Below, piece after piece: positions 50,336 to 62,918 of a stretch of 64,000 bases of DNA. Position 1 is the first letter of the stretch; every line of letters starts with the position of its first letter. The position numbers and the translations under genes were made by a program. Source of the stretch: Chlorophyllum brunneum (taxonomy: Eukaryota; Basidiomycota; Agaricomycetes; Agaricales; Agaricaceae); assembly GCA_963576785.1 (NCBI GenBank), contig OY756141.1, positions 62,001 through 126,000 on the forward strand, in the 5' to 3' direction. The notes under the pieces are model-generated. The model made no database searches, was not told where the DNA came from, and worked only from the letters and a program-made list of their open reading frames with translations.

Positions 50336-52244
50336 ATGGGCTGTTCAAGATCCACGTCCATGACATCACATAGCGTTGGACCGGCCAGCTCACCCTTGGA
50401 TTCACCCGACAAAGAAATCGACACGACCATCTCCAGTCACTCGTTAGCAAAAGCCGAAATCGTTGATTACGATGACTATCCAGACGGTGGTTTGAGAGCT
50501 TGGTTTATCGTAGTTGGGGTATGTACTAGAACCAGTCGTTGATGAGGTTTCCGCTGACTTTCGTAAAAGAGTGTTTTCTGTACATTTTCGACGTGAGTCA
50601 GATTCACCCTTGTCATCTGCGGTGCACTTAGAAGATTATATATCAGGTTTGGATTTGTGAATGCATGGGGTGTAAGTCTAGGATGAAAGATGGATATATG
50701 TACCTACTAATCCTATGGCAGGTTTTTCAGTCTTATTACGAGATCGATATATTGAAGACATCATCACCGTCCCAGATGTAAGCCGTAAAGCCAATCAACT
50801 AAGAGGTACTCATACCCTTTCCCAAAGTGCATGGATTGGCTCCGTCCAGGTAGGTTTCAGCAGTTGGTGAACGGTGGCGACGACGACTCATCTATCCGTC
50901 AGTATGCTCTTGTGTTCCTTCCTGGCCAAGTTATGGGACGAATGTTCGACCTTGGCTACTTCAAAATACCATTCTTTTGTGGTTCCGTCCTTCTTGTGGT
51001 TTCAGCATTCCTGATCGCGCAGTGTAAAGAATATTGGCACTTCCTGTTGTGCCAGGGTTTCTTAGTTGGGGTACGCCTGACCAAATTGTCTGATGTGAAT
51101 TTGTGTTCATCAGAGATTAGATAGCATGTGGTATATGCTTCGGGCCAACTCTGAGCGTGATTGGTCATTGGTTTAAGAAGAGACGCGGAACTGCCCTGGG
51201 CATCACAGCGACAGGAGCATCTATTGGAGGAACCGTTTTCCCCATTGCGTCCCGAAATCTCATCAACATTGTTGGGTCCGAGTTTATCTTTTTTACCAGG
51301 TACATTGCTGATGCGCAGACACTGTTTAGGTTTCCTTGGACGATGCGGATCTTGGGATTCATTCTAATTTTCACTCTCGGAGTTTCAAACATTGTCCTCG
51401 TTCGACGTTTGCCTCCTAAAAATGTGCCCGGTGGGCTATTCAACTTCAAAGCCTTCAAGCTACCTGCATTCTCAATATATTGTGTTGCCAATACTGTCGC
51501 CTTCCTGGGTATCTACACCGGTACAGCCCCTGACCTCAGATAATAATCACCTATTTGTACTCACACCTGTAGGTAGTCCTGACGTTCATTGACGTCAGCG
51601 CCATTAATGTGGGCATCTCTCCGGACTTTTCGTTCTACCTGGTCAGCCTTGCGAATGCAGGTGGTGGCATTGGCCGCCTCATAACTGGTGCCATGGTTGA
51701 TAGATATGGTAAGCCAATCATCAGTCCATCTACGTCAAACCTCATAATGATCGATTAATGATCAGGCGCTATTAATGTAATGACACCCATGACCATTGCC
51801 GTCGCCGCAATGACATTTGTGTGGCCCTATGCCAAGAGCCAGGGATCATTCATTGCCGTGGCAACTATTTATGGGTATGTCGTGGATAAATCCACCAAGC
51901 TTTACTGATATTAGCTGTATAGGTTTACTTCAGCTGCTTATGTCTCAGCATTCCATATACCAATGTTCGGTATGGGTGCAATTGAAGATGTCGGCCGTCG
52001 AGTGGGCACAGTGTTCGTTTTCGCCGCATTGGGCGCAGTAGCCGGCCCTCCGATCTCCGGAGCCATCAACGCAGCCACAGGAAGCACCAAAATAGTGAGC
52101 TACTACGCAGGTAAGATAATTGCGATTGTTGTTCTCGTGGTCATGTTTTTAAGATCAATTACAGGAAGTACCATCCTACTGGCTATTGCTCTGATGCTGA
52201 TTGCTCGGCACTTGATTTTGGGTAAAATATGGGGAAAGCTTTGA
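50336..52244 (+). CDS. MFS transporter, monocarboxylate porter type (copy 4)
   Basis: The most diverged of the four porters. Start at the ATG giving MGCSRSTSMTSHSVG; the internal MTSHS at 50360 is an alternative. The signature YPDGGLRAWFIVVG is followed by SVFCTFST, GFVNAWG, AWIGSVQ, FDLGYFKIPFFCGSVLLV, IACGICFGPTLSVIGHWFKK, ATGASIGGTVFPIASRN, VDRYGAINVMTPMTIA, EDVGRRVGTVFVFAALGAVA and a C-terminus ARHLILGKIWGKL. All introns read have GT-AG ends. The intron between the NIV and RRLPP segments present in copies 1-3 is absent here, while an extra intron splits the segment before FTSAAYVSAFH. The late loop intron is intact (donor GTAAGC). It lies between the two copies of the eIF4A duplication. 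Confidence 0.86.
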
Positions 52245-54941
52245 CCATCAAGTTCATCTTAGGTCAGTGCGGAGGCCGGGAATTACAATATCAAACTTGG
52301 GAATAGAATCGCACAACCACAATCATACAATCGGTATAAATCTTTACAAGCCTGGATCCCACGTATATTTTCTCATCCTCGGGCTTCCTTGACGATTTCT
52401 GTATATAGGGGTATAGCATAGAGTGTACGTTATAGAGTAATGTCGTATTTCAATCGTGATGATCAATTGATACACGAGGCTTCGGGATCTAGGCACTTGG
52501 GCCCCGTCGGTGATGCTGGATATCGATTCACCGACGCATCGCCTCAGGGCGGAATAAGCCTAGTAGAGTGCACGATCACATCGAAAATCATTGCTCTATA
52601 TCGGTGGACAGAAATGCGAGTACCTGTGTTGTGGAGTAACCCCATTCATATTCTCTGTAGTTCATATCCCGGCGACTTGCCAATTCGGCACCGGTCTCAG
52701 CTCGTCTGGGTGATGATCAAGCACTATTCAAGGGGCCTCCCGAGATACCAAGCTTCCACATCCGCGGAGACATTTACGAAGTACGTGAAGGGGTAAAACC
52801 TCCGTTTTTCGGGCTTTCGTGAATCCGTCCATTAGACTGCGGACTGATTGCTTGGCCTCCGTCTGAATAAACACTTGTAGGTGTCTCTGATGTCACCTCG
52901 TGAGCAATACATTCTGTGACCTGACACTGAGAAGATTACTCATGAGTACTCAACCTGTGTTTGCACCTGACAGAGTTGCGTGACAATGTCCACTGTTATA
53001 GATGAGGATTAACATCTAACCATAGTCGACCTTCGATGCGACGCAGGTGACTTGTGGATGACAGTGGCTTCTTAATCTTCACCACCACTGGTAAAGATTT
53101 GCACCATGCCGTGAGCTCTAGGAGACGACATCCTGGGGTATGAGATCGCTCTTTAATCACCGTTTACCCACCGATCGGATTCAAGCAGATTCTGATGGTT
53201 GGGGAACAGTGGAATTCACGAGCCAAGAATAAAAGCATGCCCATAGGCTGTGAATGCACAGCACTACTCAACGCCACTAAGTTGTGATGAGACTTGTATC
53301 CTTATATCGCATGGTAGATTTGTGTTCTTGTCCCGTGCTATGGGTGCTTTGATGATCTTTTTCCATGATCAGACATGCCTCTAAAAATGAAAATAAATGT
53401 GGAGTGCGTGGATTTTGTGATCTTAAGATAGTGATATTATGTTGAATCGTGACTCTAATCTAGTCAGCTTTTGTCCGTCCCGCACGGAAGTAGTTGTACA
53501 TCTGTGTTTGCTGGAATGTTAAGGTCCCAGCTGTCGTGGAGTCAGTGTCGACCTTGGTTAACTGGGGAAGTAGCACCATATGCCAAGGGTCGGAAATTGT
53601 GACTGCTTGTTGGAGAGAGAATGAAGAAGGGTGAACATCTCAACCTTGACTCCGAAGAGACGTGCGGACATATCATTGGAAAGTTATTTAAGAGAGGAGC
53701 TTGCGGCCTTCATTGCCTTCATTCTGACAATCCATGATGAACACAGGGGGGATAGCTGGCACTTATTTTTTACCTGCAGTGTCAACGGGGTTTCGGGCCT
53801 CGAGGGACGGTTCTCGCTGTAAGTGATAATCAAAATATCACCATCCAATCCGCTGGATTTCCGGGTCGTGTGTTAGTTAAAGAATGAATACGGATGAGGG
53901 GATCCGCCGCAGAAAACGGGGCCGTGATTCTAACAGTGTAATGTAAACTGTCTGTCTAGTTGGAGTTTCATGCTACTTGAAAGTGACAGACGCTGTTTCT
54001 GGCGAGCGTTATCGTGAATACCGCGAGTAAGCTACCTTGTGTTGGTCAATCCTGCATGTGGTACACCATGTGCGAATATAAACACGATTTTGATTCATCG
54101 TACTTGGGCCGGGCTTCATGCAACGGTAAATAAGCGCCAAGTCCGGAATGTGCGCGGGAGCCGCACAATTACCAAGGGTTTGGGACCTCGGTGGGTTTGA
54201 AGGGTAAACAAAGAGCGTTTAGACCCCGAGCGTTTCACCAGAGCTCCAATCCATGAAGCGTGGTCACCCATGGTTTTCATCGGTCCCCTTACCGGTGCGA
54301 AGTGATCGAAGAAAAAGCACATAATGAAACAGCAGGGTTACTCGGAGAGAATCAAATTGAGTTGCAGACATAACGGATAGGCGCAACCGAACATAACGTC
54401 GTCAGGTGCACCGAGCCCGCTTAACCCCAAGGCGAGCCAAGATTATTGACATAGGTGTTTTGGGTTATAGTTCCGGTAAGATTGTGTTGCCAGGAGTGCG
54501 ATAGATCCAACTTGCGATGAAGATTACTACAACGCGTTGTCTAACCAGCTTGTAATTACGCCCCACCTATTTTTGGTGTGATCTGATGAGTTACGAAACA
54601 GTGGTGGCACCACCAGAGAACGCCTGGCCCGAATACAGGACTTCGGAAGCGAGGGTAGCGGGTCTATGAGTCCCATGGGTTCAGACCAGCAACCTCTCGC
54701 CAGACTGGCAGCGCGGCGCCGAAATGTGGTCGATATCGTTCAAGGAGAGTAGAATTGAGTCAGATCAAGCGGAGATTAAAGAGGCCCGGAAGCTGCCGAC
54801 GGTGGGCACGGATGTAAAAAATGTTTGCAGCCTGGCTGAGCACTGCCATCAACGCCTTTCTGACTATCTCAACCAATCCACCGTATTTTCCTCTTACAAC
54901 CGTAGTCGAGTCGACCTTGACAAACCAACAAACACTTATTC
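52245..54941. other. Intergenic, includes eIF4A upstream duplication
   Basis: A single-exon frame of 118 codons at 52440-52796 (+, starts MSYFNRDDQLIHEASGS) has no family match and may be chance. From about 53940 the sequence repeats the region 46280 onward and contains the eIF4A promoter. No other feature seen. Confidence 0.4.
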
Positions 54942-55860
54942 ATGGCGTGCGTATATACACCCTTTACTCGGTGGCTTATGTGCCCTAATTTGAATTCAGA
55001 GAAGAATTTCAGGATGTTGCTGAAAATGAGATCGAGTCCAACTGGGACCAGATTGTAGATAAGTGAGTCCGATTCTCTGCGATGGAAATACAAGGGCTAA
55101 AAAATAGTGGATCCGCCTCTGCATCATAGCTTTGATAACATGGATTTGAAGCCTGAGCTTCTTCGTGGTATCTACGCGTATGGGTGAGCACTATCTAGAC
55201 ACCCCTACAGAGCAAGCGTTCAGTGCATTGTGCCAGTTTTGAGCGTCCATCCGCCATCCAGCAGCGTGCTATCGTCCCCGTTGTGAAGGGCCACGACGTC
55301 ATTGCCCAGGCTCAATCGGGAACAGGAAAGACAGCTACTTTCTCCATTTCTATTCTCCAACAGGTGAGCTCCTTATCAACATCTCGCTAGGGGGCAAAGC
55401 GTTAACAAATCATGGATAATAGCTTGATATGAGCATCAAGGGTACTCAAGCTCTGATCCTTGCCCCCACTCGTGAACTTGCACAGCAAATCCAAAAGGTT
55501 GTCATCGCATTGGGCGATTACATGAACATTGAATGTCACGCCTGTGTTGGTGGCACGAACGTGCGTGAGGACATGGCTAAGCTCCAGGAGGGTGTCCATG
55601 TCGTCGTCGGGACGCCTGGTCGTGTCTTTGATATGATCAACCGCCGTGCCTTGAGGACAGACCATATCAAGATCTTCTGCTTGGACGAGGCCGACGAGAT
55701 GTTGTCGCGTGGGTTCAAGGACCAGATCTACGAGGGTGAGTGAGCTGGAACAAATGAAATAGCCCCTTTTCTAACAGCCTGCAGTCTTCCAACTCCTCCC
55801 TCAAGATACCCAAGTCGTCCTCCTTTCCGCCACCATGCCTGCTGATGTCCTGGAGGTCAC
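53940..55860. repeat. eIF4A segmental duplication, copy B
   Basis: Partner of 46280-48850, carrying the intact gene. Copy A ends within the codons equivalent to this gene's KKFMRD segment, which gives the right breakpoint of the duplicated block. Confidence 0.75.
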
Positions 55861-56584
55861 CAAGAAGTTCATGCGTGATCCCGTCCGTATCCTTGTCAAG
55901 AAGGATGAGTTGACCCTGGAAGGTATAAAACAATTCTACATCGCCGTTGAAAAGGAAGAATGGAAGTTGGATACCCTCTGCGATCTTTACGAGACTGTCA
56001 CAATCACCCAAGCTGTCATCTTCTGCAACACTAGGCGGAAAGTCGATTGGTTGACGGAGAAGATGCACTCGAGAGAGTTCACAGTATCAGCCATGGTGAG
56101 TCTACTGATGCACGCGGCTGACGTATGCTCATGTTCTTCCACAGCATGGTGATATGGAACAGAAGCAGCGAGAAGTTCTGATGAAGGAGTTCCGATCTGG
56201 ATCATCTCGTGTTCTGATCACGACGGACTTGCTTGCCCGTGGTATTGACGTTCAGCAAGTCTCCCTCGTCATCAACTATGATCTTCCTACCAACCGCGAG
56301 AACTACATTCACCGTATTGGTCGTGGTGGCCGTTTCGGACGAAAGGGTGTCGCCATCAATTTCGTCACAAATGATGATGTGAGGATGCTGCGAGATATTG
56401 AACGTAAGCTACTATGGGGTCACTGATCTTCACCGATATTTTATTCACGAACTGTTTAAATCAGAATTCTACAACACTCAGATTGACGAAATGCCTTTGA
56501 ACGTCGCGTGAGTTTCCACCTCAAATCTAATTGTCTTTGGGTTCTGATTATCCCCTGATCATCTTACATAGCGACCTCATCTAA
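54942..56584 (+). CDS. Translation initiation factor eIF4A, DEAD-box RNA helicase
   Basis: ATP-dependent RNA helicase of the cap-binding complex that unwinds 5' leaders for ribosome scanning. Nine exons sum to 1188 nt (395 aa), the normal length. The first exon is only 5 nt (ATGGC). Motifs in order: Q motif [19 protein letters not shown], Ia PTRELAQQ, Ib [66 protein letters not shown]. Motif VI has Gly where eIF4A usually has Ser (HRIGRSGR). The end [19 protein letters not shown] is typical. The last two exons are small (43 and 13 nt). This is the intact member of a local duplication; the broken copy is at 47.9-48.9 kb. Confidence 0.95.
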
Positions 56585-57870
56585 GCTTGATTCAGCCTTC
56601 TCAGTTTTGTTCCTCTATGCTTTGTTCGCGTTTACGATTCATTTTTGACGCTCTGACATCATGTCCATCCACGCCTTCTCCATACCGTACACCACAAAAG
56701 GTGCTTTGGCTCGACTAGTCTGACATTTCGTTTTTGTTTTCGTCTAGTAATTACTCGTAGAATGTATTAGGAGCACTGTGGATATACATGGATCGGTCAG
56801 CCCGATGCTTTCGATTATCTCTCGCGGATCAAGATGCTTAAAGTTGGATTGGAAAGATGATAAGGTCCCTGTTTCATCTGATGAAGGTGTCGCTCGGAGT
56901 TATTGGAGTGAGGAAGTTCCCAGCAGACAGATGTAGAAGGAAGATGGAAGCTCTGGCGTGGTGATACCGATGGAAAGAGAGAGATCTGGGGCTCTAGAAT
57001 TAGGACATACACCTAGTTCGGTGCTAAGGACGTCCCAGGTTGGGTTTCTCCGGACACAGCATCAGTCCATCAAGCAGGTGCACAGGGTTTCCCGACATAT
57101 CCCGCCGTAGAGAGTAACAGCGGCAAACAGGCACCGCTTCAATGGTCAAACCGAACATATCCGGCTGCTCTCAGGCTATTCGTTCCTCGGGTGCGTTCTG
57201 ATGCACGATTGGTCACATCTCAGGTTCCGACTCGAGGCTAGTACACGCTCACTCACCGGTGTTATTTTTGCACAGGCCCTGGTCACATCTTCGTCCGTTC
57301 CGCTATTGCATCAGCCCCAATTAGCCCGACTTGCCCAAATGCGGTGTCAGCGTTTGACAACCTACTTCATAATTCCGTAGCGAGAGGTTGCTAAAAGGGC
57401 GACGGCTCTTCGTTTGATCGTCAAGTTGTATTTCTTAGCACCCGCCAACCCTCCTCCCCACCCCGCTACTTCCAGACCGTGGTGACCCTCAGCTACCCTG
57501 TGTTGTGTCAGGTAGGCTGTAACACGACACTTCAACAACGACATACAGGCCCCCTCGAACCTTCAAATACCCCCCATCGACCCTTGCTCGCATCAATCAC
57601 ACATCTTCTTCCCACATCTGTTGGCCCGCGACCGCAACTCCCTTTCTTTCTCCCCTTTTACTTGTCCCGGCGTACAATCCCCCCCTTCCCTTCGGAATCC
57701 CAAGCTCGAGCTCCATCAGTTCTTTCCGGGACGTACTATACTACTGTTCACCTTCCCTGTCCGAGTTACCTCCGCTGTTCCACGCACTACCCTACCCCAA
57801 AGGAGCTTTCCAAGTGCAGCAACACACAATTACCAAGCAAACAGCCGCTACAGCGTTAAAATAGCAAAAC
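56585..57870. other. Intergenic, eIF4A 3' end and phosphatase leader
   Basis: The first part is the eIF4A 3' region. From about 57480 the sequence becomes pyrimidine-rich (many CCC and CTT runs), a pattern usual for 5' leaders of well-expressed fungal genes, and leads to the ATG at 57871. No separate gene seen. Confidence 0.45.
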
Positions 57871-58803
57871 ATGGTGAGTACAGCATGATTCCAACCTTGA
57901 TGTACTTTGGCGCTGTGGTCTATTTCTGCCCCGATGTTCTTGATCCTTGACCGCTTCACCTTGACCATCTGCTCCGTGGTCCAGCACGCCGGCTATTTTA
58001 GCTTAACCCTTTCACATCTTTCACTTCCGCTGGTGCAATCTTACTTCATGTCGGTGCTAGCACCTTTTGTCAACTGGATCCATCATCATCCCATCATTAC
58101 GCTATTTGTATAAAAACCTGCAATACTGACTATATCCCTTCACCCCACCCAGCCTGCAACGTACCCCGTGCAATACTCTCAATACCCTCACCACTACGCT
58201 GCGCAACCTAACATGTCTTATCACCGTGGAGGCCAATACAGCCAATGGTCGCTGACACCCAGCAATGGTACTCCATCCTCGCATGACAACCCACCTCCCT
58301 CTGCGTCCCCATTCTCGCCGACGTACACCAACCAACCATCGCGCAATGCTTCAGAGATTATACCCCGACTCTACATCTCTGACCTCTCGTTCGCCGAAAA
58401 TCCAGTTTGCCTTGCCCAGTACAAAATCACCCACGTACTTTCCACCCTTCCCGACAAGATCTTTCAACCTCCCCCTACTCTCCTCCCCGCCCAACCCGCT
58501 CGTCTACAAATACGAGTGGAAGATCTGCCATTCGCCGAGCTTGCCGCCCACCTGCCGACTACAACGGCTTGGATCAGAGATGCTTTGGGACGAGACCCCC
58601 AAGCCAGAGTTCTTGTCCACTGTGTGGAGGGAATTAGCAGAAGCGTCAGCGTCGTGGCGGCATTTTTGATGGCGGCGTATAATTGGACCCCCGCAGAAGC
58701 CATACAGTATATCAAAAGCAAAAGACGAGTCGCAGAACCCAATTTTGGGTTTATCCAGCAATTACACGAATATGGAAAAGTTTCGCTGGGCAGGCAGTCA
58801 TAG
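57871..58803 (+). CDS. Dual-specificity protein phosphatase-like protein
   Basis: Cysteine-based phosphatase of the dual-specificity type that removes phosphate from Tyr and Ser/Thr of target proteins. In the preferred model the first exon is the ATG alone, followed by a 279-nt intron with GTGAGT donor, then one exon 58153-58803, giving 217 aa. A start at the internal Met of MSYHRGGQYSQW (58210) cannot be excluded. The first 65 residues are Tyr/Gln/Pro/Ser-rich and probably disordered. The catalytic domain begins ASEIIPRLYISDLSFAE and includes ITHVLSTLPDKIF. The active-site loop is HCVEGISRSVSVVAAFLM (CX5R intact), followed by AIQYIKSKRRVAEPNFGF, typical of the fold. The general-acid Asp is likely in VEDLPFAEL. 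Confidence 0.87.
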
Positions 58804-61635
58804 TAGGACCCAAATCCGGTGCAATACCAGAAAGGTCTTCAGCGCATTCAATGCCTTTCCTGTCCTGTCCACTTCATCATCATCTCAAACCATCGATCCC
58901 TCCCTCAGCTCAAGAATGGAAGGAGAGACCCGGCGTCCCCTTCACTCCTTGAAGCGGACTTTGATCTTTCCTCATCTGCCTTAGGGTTACATCCTTTTTG
59001 GTAGCCCGTGTTTTGCTTACTGCCGTGGCAAAGATATCTCTTCCTGTGTGAATGGGCTATTCTTCAGCCGTTCATCACCTCGTGTTCTGAAATTGCCTCG
59101 GCTTTGACCTTGGTTTTAACCATAGGCCCATTCATTCCCCCTCCTGTTTCTAGCTCTCATGTTCCTTTCATCCACTGACTGTGATTGAATCCTTGGATAC
59201 CTACAGATATGAATCTATCTTACTGTATATTGTTAAATTCTTGTTTTATCGCTTCAATTTGATACCATTTAACCTCTCATTGCATATTTCGGCAATTTTC
59301 TGATATCAACTAATCTACACTACGTGTTGAATGAAATTAATGACTCGAATCTCTACGTCAAACCCGCCCATCAAAATCACAAGACCTTTTCTTAGCGGTC
59401 GGTGTGTTATTTGTCCATTTCACGGCATTATACCCTAAGATAATACCCGACTCCCAAGGGAAATGTTTCGAGGGGAGTGAATCGGCCAAGGGCAACTCCT
59501 CCCTGAGATCTTCACGGAATGAAGTAAAAAAAGTATCATGTGGTGCAATGTGCTGCGCGCCCGACGTGCGTACATCGGTTGTTTGATATATGAAGCCGCC
59601 TCTCCGCCCTCGTCCCTGAGTTTTGAAAGCGATGCCGAGCGGATGTCGGATTACATATGATCTGAAACGCAGAGCATTTCCCTGCCACGAGTCTCGCTTG
59701 CCGGCACCCCGCCAATGCCAGACACACGTTATTGGGCTTGGTACTACACACTCTGAGCAAAATTTATTTACGCACTCCGTACTGTAATCCGCAGTCGGCA
59801 AAGACGGAAGGACGGAAAATTACTCACTTGGGCGCTGTAATGGATTTACAACACTGACCGCAGTTGTCAGTAAAGGAGGATACCAACTGTGCGCGATGAA
59901 CGGCCGGACAGAAGGGTCTTGTTGCTACGAAGGTTTTGGATCGTGTGGTTCAAGTGGTGGCGGAATCGGATATCAGGTCCTACCCGAACGAACGGAAGGC
60001 CGAGGTGATTTTCGCGAAGTCGACTTGTGGTGCGAGTTTGGAACTGTAACATCTTCTTAAGCCACAACAGCAGCATTCTCCTTGACCCATCATTGGTTTT
60101 CTTAGGCTTCTTGACCACACCTGTCCGCAGGCGGACTTTCAGAACCTGGAAGCCCTGTGACGACCTCAGATGATCATCAGTGTCTGATTCTCACTCAATG
60201 AATCATTCGGCGACTGAGCTCATACCTCAATTTGTCATTCAGCCGTCCCAACTTTCGAAATAGCAGGGTTCTTTCTTGCGAGCCGTCACCCAACCTTCTC
60301 ACAATAGAATAACTGCTTCGAGGTGATGATACTTCTAAAGCAAAGATGGACATGCCCGTCGAAGAGATGGTGTGATTATCTCTACTCGAGTCGCATTACG
60401 CACACAGGGGCTCTGAAGTCTTTCCGCCGAATATGATTTGCTCACTGCTTCCTTGAATCAATCATCAAACATCAAGTCGTAAATACAATGATGGCGGTTG
60501 ACTTGTTTGGTCACAGACTCCAAGGCGTGGACGAGCGGTTCCATAATCAGGCGTCAGGGGGTTGGCTGATCAGCATAAATCTTTTCAGGTAGGACGTAGC
60601 AATCAGTTCATGCTCGGTCGGGCACTCGGTACTGGAGCGATCTCAAAATGTGGGTCTTCGTGAGTTTAGATCCGTCCACACTAGGACAGGACTGATCACC
60701 TTGTTGATCGTAGGGTATGAGCTCCAAGCGCAGCACAAAGTTTTCGCGAATGACTGGAGTCACTTGGGAATGTCATTCCGAAACTGCTTCGGAAGACTGT
60801 CGGTCTCCCTACGCCTAAATAACAAGACACGGTCGCATGACGACACCCTGTCACCTAAAAATAAAAATAAAAAGTGGTTGAATTCCATGAATTTGAGCAT
60901 ACTGGAGTGAAGTGGGACGCATGAGCATGATGCGAATCGTCATGAAACAAAAGCTTTGAATAGCGAACTTCAGTAACAGAAAAATCAGAAGCGACAGAAG
61001 GAATTAATTGCAGCAGAGGCGGTGTCGCAGAGCTAGATGGCTAATTGGGGTAATCGTTATCAACGCTCCGTGTGGTCCGGAATCACAGTCAAGCTTCACG
61101 GTGAGCTTCAGAGTTTCAAGGTTTTTAACTTGGAACATTGGAACAGGAAGCATCCCCGGCCGTCAAGGCTCGGGTCCCGTACCGCGGAGCCCTGATAGCT
61201 ATAGCGCCCATGATGGGATCAGTAGTACTGGCTCCTCGTGCTCTGAGCGTTGAACACTTCTATTCATCAGCGACTTTATATAAGTCCGTTTCATTACCGC
61301 GAGATCGCTGTCGGTAGAGAACAAACCCAACTATCATAAGTAAATAAACATAAGATGATGATGGGGGTATCCGCAGCAAAGTAGGTGATTGAAGAATCAG
61401 AAATCCGTTTGTAGACATGTACTCTTGAGACGGCGAGGAATTTATGCCCTAGATGCGATTTGAAACTCGCGATCAAGCGAACACAGCGGGCCCGTCAGTC
61501 AGGAGGTCTGTTAATCACAGGCGCTGTTGAGCGGGGTTTCTCTATGTGAAAAGCTGGTGAAGAGAGATGACCGGAATTGGGATGAACGCCAAAGTGGGGT
61601 AGTAGAAGGAAGTATCTATATTTGTGAGACTTGTG
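58804..61635. other. Intergenic, 2.8 kb without recognised gene
   Basis: Contains the 3' region of the phosphatase gene and of the Rab gene. A minus-strand frame at 59358-59801 (147 codons without an obvious family) and several shorter ones were inspected; no motif or splice chain supports them. No RNA gene, repeat or transposon ends seen. Confidence 0.4.
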
Positions 61636-62619
<984 letters not shown>

Positions 62620-62918
62620 ATGAGCAGCTGGAGAAGCGTTTTCACGTATGTTTCTAGTCTGTAATAGAACACTCTGTCCTCACAATCTGCTAGTTACAAC
62701 AAATTTGCGCAAATCACTGCTCGCGCTGTCCGTTCCTCGCTCAAGGAGGAACAGCGTCTGGCTGCTGAGAAGCGTGGATTCACTGCCTTGAGATACCAAC
62801 AATGGGAGAATGGCCAGGGTAGCGCCCAGGTACGTGACAACGGCTGCACTGATACAGCAAGTCTCTTATTCGCGCACAGGTTGTCTTGGCTGAAGAACAG
62901 TCCGCAAAAGCTACGTAA
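62620..62918 (+). CDS. ATP15: Mitochondrial ATP synthase epsilon subunit
   Basis: Small subunit of the central stalk of mitochondrial F1Fo ATP synthase, which couples rotor turning to ATP formation at the inner membrane. Three exons (62620-62645, 62694-62829, 62880-62918) sum to 201 nt (66 aa), the usual size. The protein begins MSSWRSVFTYNKFAQITARA and continues VRRSLKEE-like (VRSSLKEEQRLAAEKRG), then LRYQQWENGQ and a short tail ending EEQSAKAT. The start motif SxWRxxxxTYNKxxxI and the SLKEE-R-AAE-R core are the marks of the family. There is no cleavable presequence, as expected for this subunit. Confidence 0.92.

Noticed and set aside
52440..52796. 118-codon single-exon frame
   Set aside because: No family, signal peptide or conserved motif; a frame of this length is expected by chance in a window this size. 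Kept only as a note in the intergenic entry.
59358..59801. 147-codon minus-strand frame
   Set aside because: No recognisable domain and no splice extension; no second copy in the window for comparison.
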